Below, piece by piece: positions 1-9,800 of a DNA stretch of 64,000 nt. A program made the translations under genes and the position numbers. Source of the DNA: Alphaproteobacteria bacterium. Lineage in GTDB: Bacteria; Myxococcota_A; UBA796; CAJQPC01. Numbering within the stretch: the stretch's first letter is position 1; each line of letters starts with the position of its first letter. The stretch covers positions 310,001-374,000 of the forward strand of contig JACKEV010000010.1 in assembly GCA_020632795.1 (NCBI GenBank), given 5' to 3'. The notes under the pieces are model-generated. The model had not been told where the DNA came from. It saw nothing but the letters and a program-made list of their open reading frames with translations, and did no database searches.

Positions 1-1
1 C

Positions 2-103
2 CGGCTCTACGCCCTGGAGGGCCAGGCCCTGGAGGCCAGCGGCGACATCGAGGGCGCGCTGAACGCCTACCGCACCGCCGCCACCCTCAACCGCGCACGC
101 TGA
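2..103 (+). CDS. C-terminal end of a TPR-like protein (partial)
   Basis: The window opens inside a reading frame that runs to TGA at 101-103 and encodes 33 residues. The visible stretch alternates small and bulky residues (ALEGQALEASGDIEGALNAY) as in a tetratricopeptide helix pair, where a Gly-Asp turn precedes an Ala-Leu-x-x-Tyr helix. It is therefore probably the last TPR of a longer scaffold or assembly protein. The function of the full protein cannot be told from this fragment. Confidence 0.6.
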   Translation, partial: RLYALEGQALEASGDIEGALNAYRTAATLNRAR

Positions 104-140
104 GGGAGCACGGCCCCCGCCTGCGGGATAATGGGCGGCG

Positions 141-986
141 ATGCCGCTGTCCCCTGCCATCGCCCGCGCGCTCGCCCGCACCCGCCTCTCCCCCGAGGAC
201 CGCGCGCTGCTCGACGACCTGCGCTTCTACGACGCCGGTCACGGCTACGATCCCTTCGGCCTGCACCCCGCCTACGTGGCGCTGGGGCTGGCCCTGCTGC
301 GCCCGATCTACGACCACTACTTCCGGGTGCTCTCCTTCGGGGCCGAGCACATCCCGCACGAGGGGCCCGCGATCCTGGCGGGCAACCACTCCGGGACCCT
401 GCCCTTCGACGCGATGATGCTCTGGATCGACGTGCTGCTGCACACCCGGCGGGTGGTGCGCTCGGTGGCCGACCACTTCGTGCCCACCCTGCCGATCCTC
501 GGGACCCTGTTCCACCGCAGCGGGGCGGTGGGCGGCTCCCGGGGCAACGTGCGCAAGCTGCTGGAGAACGGCGAGCTGATGGCGATCTTCCCCGAGGGCA
601 CCGTCGGCATCGGCAAGGGCTTCGACAAGCGCTACCAGCTTGAGCGGTTCCGGGTGGGGCACGCCGAGCTGTCCATCCGCCACCGCGCTCCGGTGGTCCC
701 GGTGGGCTTCGTGGGCGCCGAGGAGCAGATGCCCCAGCTCACCAAGCTGGTGGGGTTGGGCCGGGTGATGGGCCTGCCCTACGTGCCCGTGCCCGCGACC
801 CCGATCCCGCTGCCGGTGCGCTACCGCATCCACTACGGGCCGCCCATCCCGCTGCATGAGCAGTACCCCCCCGACGCCGCGGACGACCCCGACGCCGTGC
901 GCGAGGCCGCCGCCCGGGTCCAGCAGGCGGTCCAGGACCTCCTCCAGCAGGGCCTTCGGATCCGCAAGGGGAGGCTGTTCACATGA
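141..986 (+). CDS. PlsC/DGAT-like phospholipid or glycerolipid acyltransferase
   Basis: This 281-residue protein carries the marks of the lysophospholipid acyltransferase superfamily. A catalytic His sits in NHSGTLPFDA near residue 80, where the acidic partner lies six residues on rather than four, as in the diacylglycerol-acyltransferase-like branch. FPEGT near residue 154 is the acyl-acceptor loop. Such enzymes move an acyl chain from acyl-CoA or ACP to a glycerolipid at the inner membrane. The stop overlaps the next start by four bases (ATGA), so the two genes are translationally coupled. A GATAAT hexamer lies just upstream of the start but has no convincing -35 partner. The exact substrate cannot be assigned. 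Confidence 0.8.
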   Translation: MPLSPAIARALARTRLSPEDRALLDDLRFYDAGHGYDPFGLHPAYVALGLALLRPIYDHYFRVLSFGAEHIPHEGPAILAGNHSGTLPFDAMMLWIDVLLHTRRVVRSVADHFVPTLPILGTLFHRSGAVGGSRGNVRKLLENGELMAIFPEGTVGIGKGFDKRYQLERFRVGHAELSIRHRAPVVPVGFVGAEEQMPQLTKLVGLGRVMGLPYVPVPATPIPLPVRYRIHYGPPIPLHEQYPPDAADDPDAVREAAARVQQAVQDLLQQGLRIRKGRLFT

Positions 987-1972
987 GCGAGCGCCGCCAC
1001 ATCCAGGGCGTGCTGGTCACCGGGGCCACCACTCCCTTCGGGGAGCGCTTCGTCCGCCGCATGCTGGCGGACCCCACGGTGGGCTGCGTGGTCGCCGTCG
1101 CCCGCGAGCCCCGCAGCCAGGCCGCCCTGCCCTTCCACGAGCACCCCGAGCGGCTGGTGTACTGCTCAGTGGACCTGGGGCACTCCCGGCGGGCCCACGA
1201 GCTGCTGTTCGGTCCGGCCCGGGATCGGGGGGTGGAGGTGGTGGTCCACACCGCCCTGCACCGCTCGGCGCTCGACCGGGGCAAGCGGGTCCATGCCACC
1301 AACGTCCAGGCCCTGCGCACGCTGCTGGAGCTGGGGGAGCGCCACCCCTCCATCCGGCGCTTCGTGTTCAAGTCCTACGGCGAGGTCTACCAGATCCAGC
1401 ACAACCTGCCGTTCATGGTCAGCGAGGACCACCCGCTGAACATGGCGCCGGGCGCGCCGCAATGGATCCGCGACCGGGTCGAGGCCGACCTGACCGCCTG
1501 CGCCCGCATGGGCCTGGCCGAGCTGGAGATCGTGGTGCTGCGCTGCGCCGAGGTGCTGGGGCCGGGCACGGGCTCCCAGCTCTTCGACTACCTGGACGCC
1601 CCGGTGTGCCTGCGCCCGGCGGGCTACGACCCGATGATGAACCTGCTGTCCATCGAGGACACGGTGCAGGCCCTGGACATCGCCGCGCGGGCGTTCGGCG
1701 TGCTGGGGGTCTTCAACATCCCGGGGGCGGACACGCTGCCGCTGTCCGAGTGCATCCGGCTGTGGGGGCGGGTGGGGATCCCCACCCCGGGCAGCCTGAT
1801 GGCGCCGATCTACCGCGCGCGTCGGCGCCTGCGGGGCCACGACTTCTCCTACGGGATGAACCGGCGGCGCTTCCACTTCGGATCGGTGCTCGACGGTACC
1901 CGAGCGCGGCAGGTGCTGGGCTATCTTCCGGAGAACCCGATAGACTGGCCCGCCGCCGAGGCAGCGCGGTAG
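983..1972 (+). CDS. NAD-dependent epimerase/dehydratase (extended SDR)
   Basis: The protein has 329 residues. The N-terminal GVLVTGATTPFGERF is a Rossmann dinucleotide-binding loop of the extended SDR type, and the sugar-nucleotide epimerase fold continues throughout. The usual active-site YxxxK is not obvious; the segment VFKSYGEVYQ near residue 130 lies where the Ser/Tyr region normally falls, so catalytic competence is uncertain. Coupling to the upstream acyltransferase suggests a shared role in envelope lipid or glycan modification. That is inference from context only. Confidence 0.75.
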   Translation: MSERRHIQGVLVTGATTPFGERFVRRMLADPTVGCVVAVAREPRSQAALPFHEHPERLVYCSVDLGHSRRAHELLFGPARDRGVEVVVHTALHRSALDRGKRVHATNVQALRTLLELGERHPSIRRFVFKSYGEVYQIQHNLPFMVSEDHPLNMAPGAPQWIRDRVEADLTACARMGLAELEIVVLRCAEVLGPGTGSQLFDYLDAPVCLRPAGYDPMMNLLSIEDTVQALDIAARAFGVLGVFNIPGADTLPLSECIRLWGRVGIPTPGSLMAPIYRARRRLRGHDFSYGMNRRRFHFGSVLDGTRARQVLGYLPENPIDWPAAEAAR

Positions 1973-1996
1973 ACTGGAGGGCCCCGGAGGTCTCTC

Positions 1997-2686
1997 ATGC
2001 GCTACGTTCTGCTCGCCGCCCCCCTGGCCCTGCTCGCCGGCTGCACCGGCTCCGACAAGGACGCCGACGACTCCGCAGCCGCCGACGACAGCGCCATCCA
2101 GTTCCACCCCAACGTGCCCGACGGCTACGAGTACCGGTGGGACACCGACGGCTGCGGCGAGGCCAACGACCAGACCCAGGTCTACAAGCTCGCCACCGCC
2201 AACAGCACCGAGGCCGGCCGCCTCACGGTCACCGAGACCTGGTACTGGTTCTTCGGCGGCGACTGGGAGGACGACTGCATCGACGTCATCGAGTACACCG
2301 CGAACGCGGTCCCCAACTCCACCCTGGAGGCCCTCGGCGCGGGCGAGGCCGAGGAGGGCTACCAGGGCATGATGACCAAGGTCGACGAGGGCTGCCCCCA
2401 GATGAACTACCTCTACCTGTGGGACCACCCGGACAAGGACGACTTCGAGTACGGCGACCCGCTGGAGCAGGAGGTCATCGTCATCTTCGACAACCTGAGC
2501 CCCTCGGGCAACCTGAACTACGAGAACGCCATGCTCATATTCATGGGCTACAACGTGGGGAACAACCGATACACGATGTCCTACGACTACGCGACCGGGG
2601 TCTTCAACCCGCAGACCGAGATCCTCGGTCCGCCCGCCGATTACACCTGGGAAGCCTCGATCTGCCTCGGGGAAGGCGGCGCGTGA
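1997..2686 (+). CDS. Predicted lipoprotein of unknown function
   Basis: A short hydrophobic leader ends in a lipobox (ALLAGC) near residue 15. A Ser/Asp/Ala-rich linker follows, then an acidic globular domain with several Cys residues, giving a mature lipoprotein of about 213 residues. I recognise no domain. The acidic linker after the lipid-anchored Cys is common in myxobacterial lipoproteins. A GGAGG sequence (CCGGAGGTC) lies 7-8 bases before the ATG. It stands between the epimerase and the potassium operon and may belong to neither. Confidence 0.7.
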   Translation: MRYVLLAAPLALLAGCTGSDKDADDSAAADDSAIQFHPNVPDGYEYRWDTDGCGEANDQTQVYKLATANSTEAGRLTVTETWYWFFGGDWEDDCIDVIEYTANAVPNSTLEALGAGEAEEGYQGMMTKVDEGCPQMNYLYLWDHPDKDDFEYGDPLEQEVIVIFDNLSPSGNLNYENAMLIFMGYNVGNNRYTMSYDYATGVFNPQTEILGPPADYTWEASICLGEGGA

Positions 2687-2716
2687 TCTCGCGGACCATC
2701 TGTTGACAGGAGCCTC

Positions 2717-3997
2717 GTGAACCAAGAGGTCCTCATCCTCCTCGGGGCCGTCGCGGCCGCCTATCTCATCGCGCACTTCGTGGTGGAGTGGCTCCAGGAC
2801 CGCTTCCTCTTCACGACCGGCAGCGAGTACATGCTGATCGGCGTGCTGGTGGGGCCGTCCACCCACGCCGTGCTGACCGAGAACACCGGGCTCAACCTGC
2901 CCCAGTTCGTCAGCGAGGGGGCGGTGCTGCAGCTCACCCCCTTGATGGAGCTGGCCATCGGCTGGGTGGGGCTGCTCTACGGCGCCCAGCTTGACCTGGG
3001 GCGGCTGCTGGGCTCCCGGGACGGCTCGCTGAGCCTGTCCACGCTGTCCAGCGTCACCAGCTTCGCCCTCATCGGCGGGGCGACCTGGCTGGGGCTGTCC
3101 TGGCTGCCCCTGGGGCTGGAGCTGAGCGAGCGCTCCCAGTGGCTCGCGGCGGCCACCCTGGGCACCGTGGGGGCGGTGACCTCGCCCGCCGTGCTCGACC
3201 TCGTCCAGCGGCGCTTCAACGCCAGCGGGCCCACCACCCGCATGCTGCGGCAGGCGCTGCGGCTGGACGAGCTGGCCGCAATCACCGGCTTCGGCCTGCT
3301 CTCGGCGCTGTTCCACAGCCAGGCTGACATCAACGGCCACCCCCTCGACGCCACCCATTGGTTCGTGGTGTCGGTGATGCTGGGGGGGCTGCTCGGCGCG
3401 CTCTTCCACTTCTTCATCGGCGAGGAGCACAACACCGAGAAGCAGTTCATGGCCTTCGTGGGGATCGTGGTGTTCGCGTCAGGTTCGGCGTATTACCTTG
3501 AATTATCTCCGCTGCTGATGAACATGGTGCTCGGCGTGGCGATGGTGAACGTCACCGACGACTCCACCGAGGACGTCATCGCGGTGCTGGAGTCCACCCG
3601 GCGGCCCATGTACATCCTGCTGCTGTTCTTCGCGGGGGCGATGTGGGTGCCGGTGGGCTGGATGGGGCTGCTGCTCGCCCTGGGTTACGTGCTCATCCGC
3701 AACCTCGGCGTGTTCGTCGGGGGCTTCGTGGCGGCGGTGAGCCAGGGCGAAGGGCACCGGCGGGACATGGGCCGGGCGCTGCTGGGCCAGGGCGAGCTGG
3801 CCGTCGCGATGGCGCTGAACTTCTACCTCGTGTTCAAGGATGATCCTCTGGCCGACCTCGTCTTCACGGCGGTGCTGGTCTCCGTGCTGCTGAACGAGCT
3901 GTGGTCCACCCGGCTGCTGCGGGGGCTCCTGATCGACAGCGGGGACATCCGCCACGAGCTCGCGACCCAGGACGGCGCGGTGGCCGAGGGGACCTGA
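2717..3997 (+). CDS. CPA2-family cation:proton antiporter
   Basis: This 426-residue membrane protein has roughly a dozen hydrophobic segments and the CPA antiporter layout. It shows a TM4-like Thr-Ser-Pro element (GAVTSPAVLDL) and an acidic pair in RLDELAAI at the position of the ion-binding Asp. It starts with GTG behind an AGGAG about four bases away. It probably exchanges K+ or Na+ for protons across the inner membrane. It is followed at once by trkA and trkH, so it leads a potassium-homeostasis operon that ends with an MscS channel. No cytoplasmic RCK domain is attached; TrkA may supply one in trans. Confidence 0.8.
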   Translation: MNQEVLILLGAVAAAYLIAHFVVEWLQDRFLFTTGSEYMLIGVLVGPSTHAVLTENTGLNLPQFVSEGAVLQLTPLMELAIGWVGLLYGAQLDLGRLLGSRDGSLSLSTLSSVTSFALIGGATWLGLSWLPLGLELSERSQWLAAATLGTVGAVTSPAVLDLVQRRFNASGPTTRMLRQALRLDELAAITGFGLLSALFHSQADINGHPLDATHWFVVSVMLGGLLGALFHFFIGEEHNTEKQFMAFVGIVVFASGSAYYLELSPLLMNMVLGVAMVNVTDDSTEDVIAVLESTRRPMYILLLFFAGAMWVPVGWMGLLLALGYVLIRNLGVFVGGFVAAVSQGEGHRRDMGRALLGQGELAVAMALNFYLVFKDDPLADLVFTAVLVSVLLNELWSTRLLRGLLIDSGDIRHELATQDGAVAEGT

Positions 3998-3998
3998 G

Positions 3999-5342
3999 AT
4001 GTACGTCGTCGTCGTAGGCATGGGCCAGGTCGGCCGGCACGTGGTCCGCGCGCTGGACCAGGACGGCCACCACGTCGTGGCCATCGACTCCGACCCCGCC
4101 GTGGTCGAGTCCATCGAGGACGAGCACGACGTCGCCACCCTCGTGGGCTACGGCGCCTCCCCCTCCATCCTGAGGCAGGCCGGCTGCGAGCGCGCCGACC
4201 TGATGGTCGCGGTCACCGACAACGACGAGGTCAACCTCGTCGCCGCCCTGGCCGCCCGGGGCATGGGCACCACCCGCAGCATCGCCCGCGTCCAGGGCGA
4301 GGAGTACTGCGAGTCGGGCCAGGGCATCCTCTACGGCCTGCTGGGCATCGACGTGGTCATCAACCCGCGCATCCTGGTGGCCCACGAGCTGGCCCGCATC
4401 GCCCGCTCCCGGGGCGCGCTGGACGTGCTCAACCTGGCCGGGGACCGGGTGGAGGTGGTCAAGATCGAGCTGCCGTCCGCCAGCAAGATGCTCCACAAGG
4501 CGCTGGCGAACCTGAACCTGCCCCAGGAGGTCCTGGTGGCGGCGGTCGTGCGGGACGGCGAGCTGTTCGTGCCCGGCGGCGCGGACGTGCTGCTGCCCGG
4601 GGACCGCATCTACATCATCGGCAAGGCCGGCAACATGAAGGTGGTGCAGCAGCAGTTCACCGGCGCCCGCGAGGCCGCCCGGGTCTGCATCATCGGCGGC
4701 GGCGTGGTGGGCCACATGCTGGCCCGGCAGCTCTCCGAGTCCGACGTCGAGGTGCTGGTCATCGAGAAGCACCACCGCACCGCCGAGGACATCAAGATCG
4801 ACCTGCCCGGGGTCACCGTCATCCACGGGGACGGCACCGACGTGGACGTGCTGGAAGACGAGCAGGTCGGCTCCTTCGACCTCGTCGCCGCGGTCACCGC
4901 CGAGGACGAGGTCAACCTGATGGCGGGCCTGGTGGCCAAGCGGGTCGGCGCGGGCAAGGCCGCCGCCCTGGTGCAGCGCGCCGACTACATGGACATCTAC
5001 CACCAGCTCGGCATCGACGTGGTGCTCTCCCCCCGGCTCGTCGCCAGCGAGAACATCCTGCGCTACGTCCGCCAGAACCAGCTCCAGTCCCTGTACATGC
5101 TGGAGGACGGCCAGGCCGAGGTGCTCGAGCTGGTCGCCGCCGCCGACAGCCGCGTGGTGGGCACGCCGATCAGCCGCCTGAACATGCCCCGCGGGGCGCT
5201 GCTGGCGGCCATCGTCTCCCGGGACAAGGTCACCGTGCCCCACGGGAGCGATCAGATCCAGGCAGGCGACGCCGTGGTCATCCTGACCCGGGCCGCCACC
5301 CGGCCGGCGGTGGAGCGGCTGTTCCGGAAGCGGGCGCTGTGA
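3999..5342 (+). CDS. trkA: Trk potassium uptake system regulatory protein TrkA
   Basis: TrkA is the cytoplasmic nucleotide-gated regulator of the TrkH potassium channel. The 447-residue protein has the classical duplicated architecture: RCK_N (MYVVVVGMGQVGRHV at residue 1), RCK_C, a second RCK_N (ARVCIIGGGVVGHMLARQL near 227) and a second RCK_C. Each Rossmann half has a GxGxxG loop and a downstream acidic residue expected to bind NAD(H) or ATP ribose. Length and domain order match the family. It begins two bases after the antiporter stop and overlaps trkH by four bases, so assignment by context is strong. Confidence 0.93.
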   Translation: MYVVVVGMGQVGRHVVRALDQDGHHVVAIDSDPAVVESIEDEHDVATLVGYGASPSILRQAGCERADLMVAVTDNDEVNLVAALAARGMGTTRSIARVQGEEYCESGQGILYGLLGIDVVINPRILVAHELARIARSRGALDVLNLAGDRVEVVKIELPSASKMLHKALANLNLPQEVLVAAVVRDGELFVPGGADVLLPGDRIYIIGKAGNMKVVQQQFTGAREAARVCIIGGGVVGHMLARQLSESDVEVLVIEKHHRTAEDIKIDLPGVTVIHGDGTDVDVLEDEQVGSFDLVAAVTAEDEVNLMAGLVAKRVGAGKAAALVQRADYMDIYHQLGIDVVLSPRLVASENILRYVRQNQLQSLYMLEDGQAEVLELVAAADSRVVGTPISRLNMPRGALLAAIVSRDKVTVPHGSDQIQAGDAVVILTRAATRPAVERLFRKRAL

Positions 5343-6865
5343 GGCCGGACGCCCGCAGCCGGCGCGCCCCTGAGGGGGGCCTCAACCTGCCGGTCATCGC
5401 CCGGCCGGTGGGACTGCTGCTGGGGGTGCTGGCGGCGGCCATGGTCCTGACCGCCGGGGTGGGCGTCGTCATGGGCTCCCCCGAGGGGGCGGGGCACATG
5501 GGCATCTCGGCGGCGCTGGTCGGCGCGGTGGCCTTCGTGCTCGCGGCGGTGCTCGGCCGGGGCGCCGAGAACATGCCCCTGGACCGCCGCAGCGCGCTCG
5601 TCATCGTGACCGTGGCCTGGGTGGCGCTGGGGCTGCTCGGGGGGCTGCCGTTCATGGTGGGGGCGGCGTTCGGGCCGGCCGACGCCATCTTCGAGGCCAC
5701 CTCGGGCTTCACCACCACCGGCGCCACCATCCTCCCCGAGATCAACGAGCGGCTGAACCCGGCGCTGCACTTCTGGCGCATGCTCTCCCATTGGCTCGGT
5801 GGCATGGGCATCGTCGTGCTCTTCGTCGCGGTGTTCCCGGCGCTGGGGGTGGGCGGCAAGCACCTGTTCCGGGGCGAGGTCCCCGGCCCCCGCTCCAAGG
5901 GCCTCTCCCCGCGCATCCGGGAGACCTCCAGCGTGCTGTGGCGGGTCTACCTGCTGCTGACCCTGGTGGAGATCGTGCTGCTGGCCACCCTGGGGCGGCT
6001 GCCGCTGTTCGACGCGGTCACCCACGCGCTGTCCACGATGGGCACCGGCGGCTTCTCCACCCTCAACGGCTCGATCGGCGAGTACAGCACGATGCCCGAG
6101 GTCAACGGCCTGGCCATCGATCTCATCATCACGGCGTTCATGGTCATCGCCGGGATGAACTTCTCGCTGTTCTACGAGGCGGTGCGCAAGGGCGGCGAGG
6201 GCCTGCGGGTGATCCTCCGGCACACCGAGACCCAGGTGTACATCGGCATCGTGGTGATGGCGACCGTGCTGATCGGCCTGTCGATCCGCGGCGACGTGGG
6301 CAGCCTGCCGGCGGCGCTGCGCTACAGCAGCTTCCAGGTCGCCGCCATCATCAGCACCACCGGCTTCGGCACCGCGGACTTCGAGCAGTGGCCCACCTTC
6401 GCGAAGATGGTGCTGCTGAGCCTGTACTTCACCGGGGGCTGCGCGGGCTCCACCGCTGGCGGCCTGAAGCTCATCCGGGTCATCATCCTGGTGAAGCTGA
6501 TCTGGGTCGAGATGCAGCGCTCGTTCCGCCCCCACCTCGTGCTGCCGGTGCGCGTCGGCAACCAGGCCATCCGGCCCCCCGTGCTGGTCGAGATCATGGC
6601 GTTCATGGGCCTCTACGCGCTGACCATCGCGGCGGGCGCGGCGCTCGTCGCGCTGATCGACCGGGTGGACGGCACCACCGCCCTGATGGCCTCGCTGGCC
6701 TGCGTGGCCAACGTGGGCCCCGGGCTGGGCATGGTGGGGCCCACCGACAACTTCGGCTTCTTCTCGGGGGCCTCCAAGCTCATCCTCTCGGTGTGCATGA
6801 TCCTCGGTCGGCTGGAGTTCCTCACCGTGCTGGCGCTGTTCGCGCCCGGCTTCAGGAGGTCCTGA
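5339..6865 (+). CDS. trkH: Trk potassium uptake channel subunit TrkH
   Basis: TrkH forms the membrane pore for K+ uptake and is gated by TrkA. The 508-residue protein shows four selectivity-filter repeats: TTTGAT after GFTTTG, GTGGFS, TTGFGT and NVGPGLG. Each has the conserved Gly that lines the K+ site. The start is GTG and overlaps the trkA stop. A strong AGGAGGT lies at the end of the gene and serves the next ORF. I see no truncation or altered filter Gly, so this is expected to be a working channel. Confidence 0.93.
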   Translation: MRPDARSRRAPEGGLNLPVIARPVGLLLGVLAAAMVLTAGVGVVMGSPEGAGHMGISAALVGAVAFVLAAVLGRGAENMPLDRRSALVIVTVAWVALGLLGGLPFMVGAAFGPADAIFEATSGFTTTGATILPEINERLNPALHFWRMLSHWLGGMGIVVLFVAVFPALGVGGKHLFRGEVPGPRSKGLSPRIRETSSVLWRVYLLLTLVEIVLLATLGRLPLFDAVTHALSTMGTGGFSTLNGSIGEYSTMPEVNGLAIDLIITAFMVIAGMNFSLFYEAVRKGGEGLRVILRHTETQVYIGIVVMATVLIGLSIRGDVGSLPAALRYSSFQVAAIISTTGFGTADFEQWPTFAKMVLLSLYFTGGCAGSTAGGLKLIRVIILVKLIWVEMQRSFRPHLVLPVRVGNQAIRPPVLVEIMAFMGLYALTIAAGAALVALIDRVDGTTALMASLACVANVGPGLGMVGPTDNFGFFSGASKLILSVCMILGRLEFLTVLALFAPGFRRS

Positions 6866-9800
6866 ATGGCGGGCGGCGGGCATGGACCGATGCGCCTGGA
6901 CCAGGCGCTGCTCAAGCTGGCCATCGTCGCGGGCCTGTTCCTCATCATGCTGGGGCTCCAGGAGCTGGACCTGAGCATGGTGGGGGGCGAGAACCCGCTC
7001 GCGATGGTGACCTTCGGCTTCATCATCCTGGCGGCCTTCACCCTGGGCGAGGTGCTGGAGAAGGTCGGGCTGCCCCACATCACCGCCTACCTGCTCACCG
7101 GGCTGGTGCTGGGCCCCGAGGCCGCGCATGTGCTGCACCTGCCCGAGGCGCTGGCGATCATCTCGGCGGACACGGTCAAGGATCTCAAGCTCTTCAATGA
7201 CCTGGCCGTCGCGCTCATCGCCCTGTCCGCGGGCGCCGCGCTGGAGCTGGGGGGGCTGCGCCGATCCTTCAAGCTGCTGATCTCGCTGCTGGGCGCCCAG
7301 TTCCTCCTGCTCTTCGTGGTGCTCGGCGGGCTGGTGATGCTCATCTCCGGCCCGATCGACGGCTTCGCCCTGGATTTCCTGGCCGACCAGCCGATGGAGG
7401 TCAAGATCGCCGGGGCGCTGGTGCTCGCGATCATCGGCTCGGCGATGTCCCCGGCTGCCAGCATCGCCATCATCCAGGAGACCCGCGCGAAGGGGCCGAT
7501 CACCGACGCCGCCCTCGGCGTGTCGGTGCTCAACAACATCGCGGTGGTCGTGTTCTTCGTGGTGGGGTTCTCCGTCGCGGTGGGGCTGATCTCCGGCGGG
7601 GACAGCGGGGAGACCAGCCTGCTGGGCGAGCTGACCGTCAAGATCGGCGGCGCGGCGGTGCTGGGGGCGCTGCTGGGCGCGGGCGTGGCGCTCTACATCC
7701 GCTTCGTGGGCCAGGAGCTGCTGCTCGTGCTCACCGGCCTGTGCTTCGCGATCACCTACCTGGCGCGGGGCAACGGGGTGGACCCGCTGCTGGCCTTCCT
7801 GTTCGCCGGCTTCATCGTGCGCAACTTCACCCAGGCCGGCGGCGCGCTCAAGCAGGCCATCGACATCCTGTCGATGCCCATCTACGTCGTCTTCTTCTTC
7901 ATCGCGGGCGCGGGGCTTCACCTGCATGACCTCAAGGAGATGTTTGAGTTCGCGCTCCTGCTGTTCGTGGGGCGCTGGTTTGCCCTGTGGGCGGGCACCG
8001 CGGCGGGCTCCCGGCTGGGCGAGGGACCCTACGCGCTGGGCCGGATCGGCTGGCTGGGCTTCGGCGCCCAGGCGGGCATCGCGCTGGCGATGGCGGACGC
8101 CGTGTCGGCCAGCCTGCCGGCCATCGGCGACAAGATCTACACCCTGGGCGTGGCGGGCATCGCGCTCAACGAGATGGTGGGCCCGGTCGCCCTCAAGGTC
8201 GCGCTGGGGCGGGTCGGCGAGACCCACACCGAGGCCCCCGCCCCCATCGAGGACGACGACCCCACCACCGCCGAGGTCGAGCTGTCCGAGGAGATCTTCG
8301 GCCGGCTGCCGGAGTGGCTGCCCGAGCCCGGCCACAAGGGCTTCGACGCCTGGGGGCAGCTCCCGGCCATCGGCTCGCGCACGATCGTCGACGTCTCCCG
8401 CTCCCTGCGCGCCGACCTCCAGGCCCTGGTGCGGGACGTGCGCTCCGGGGTGGTGGCCGACCGCCGGGAGACCGCCCACAACTTCCTCTCCAAGCTGCGG
8501 CGGGAGTTCCTGCGGCACCACCGCCGCGCCATGGTCCGCGCCAAGGCACCCGACGTCGATCCGGCGGTCTTCATCGCCGAGCTGCGCGCCCAGCCCAGCC
8601 GCCTGGCCCGGAGCTGGGAGAACCACATCCTCGACCGCGCCGCCACTGTGGACTTCCAGCCTGAGCTGCGCACCCTCCAGGAGCTGGTCACGGTCATCGA
8701 CAAGACCGTCGCCGGCATGCTGAACGCCAAGGAGATCGAGCTGGAGCCCGAGCTCCTGATGACCTCCAGCGCGGACAGCGCCCTGGTCCGGGCCGAGAAG
8801 ACCTGGCTGCGGGCCCGCCGCGCGCTGCGCATGGGCCCGGACCGGCGCCTCATCGAGCTGGCCGACATCGGCCGCTACACCCTCTCCGGGCAGACCCCGC
8901 TCCACCTGCACGAGCTGGCCGGCATCATGACCCTGGCGGAGCGCCACCTCCTGGCCCGCGCCCGCAACATCTTCGAGTCCTACCACCAAGGCGTCGACGC
9001 GCTCGTGGCCCACCCGGAGTTCCAGCCCGAGCGCTGGACCGACCTGCTGGAGCGCTTCCGCGAGGACACCGAGGAGGAGTTCCAGCTCGCCCACCGCGAG
9101 ATCGACCGCCTCGCCGACGAGACCGTGCGGGTCACCGCCGCCGTGCTGGGGCGCCCGTACCGCCGGTTCAACGAGCTGCTGCACGTCGCGGGCACCCCGC
9201 AGCTCCCCCGCAGCGCGTACCGCTTCTCCAAGGTCTACAACCAGCGGGTCGAGGCCATGTCCTCCCTGGACAGCGGGGTGCGCCAGGCCCGGGAGCTGAC
9301 CCGCGCCGAGGCCAACGGCCTCGCGATGGAGCTGCAGCTCGTCCGCCTGCGCGCGGGCATCTCCGAGCTGACCCACGAGAAGGCCGACGCCATCGCCCGG
9401 GACATCCGGGGCCGGCTCATCCAGCCCTTCCGCCGGGTCCACGACGCGGTCTCGACCACCCTCGTCCAGCTCGAGGAGGCCCTCCAGGGGGCAGGCCCCG
9501 CCGGCGCCGAGGGGGGTGAGCTGGACGCCGCCGGCCTCGCGGTGCAGGTGCGGGCGGCCGTCGAGCCGCTCCACCGCACGGTGGACGAGTCCCTGGGCAT
9601 CGCCGGCAGCCTGCGGAACAGCCTGCGCAGCCAGGCCACCATCGAGCCGCTGCGCCAGGGCCTCGCCCGGGGCCTGGACGCCCTCACCGACCGCTTCCTG
9701 GTGGCCCAGAACCCCCCCGGCCTCACCGGCCGTCGCCTGCCCGGCCGCCCCACCACCCGGGAGGTCCCCTTCCGCGAGCTGGCCACCCAGTACCTGGACA

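Noticed and set aside
1166..3430. A 754-codon antisense frame across the epimerase and antiporter genes
   Set aside because: Same low-complexity composition as other shadows, and the sense genes carry recognisable motifs and ribosome-binding sites.
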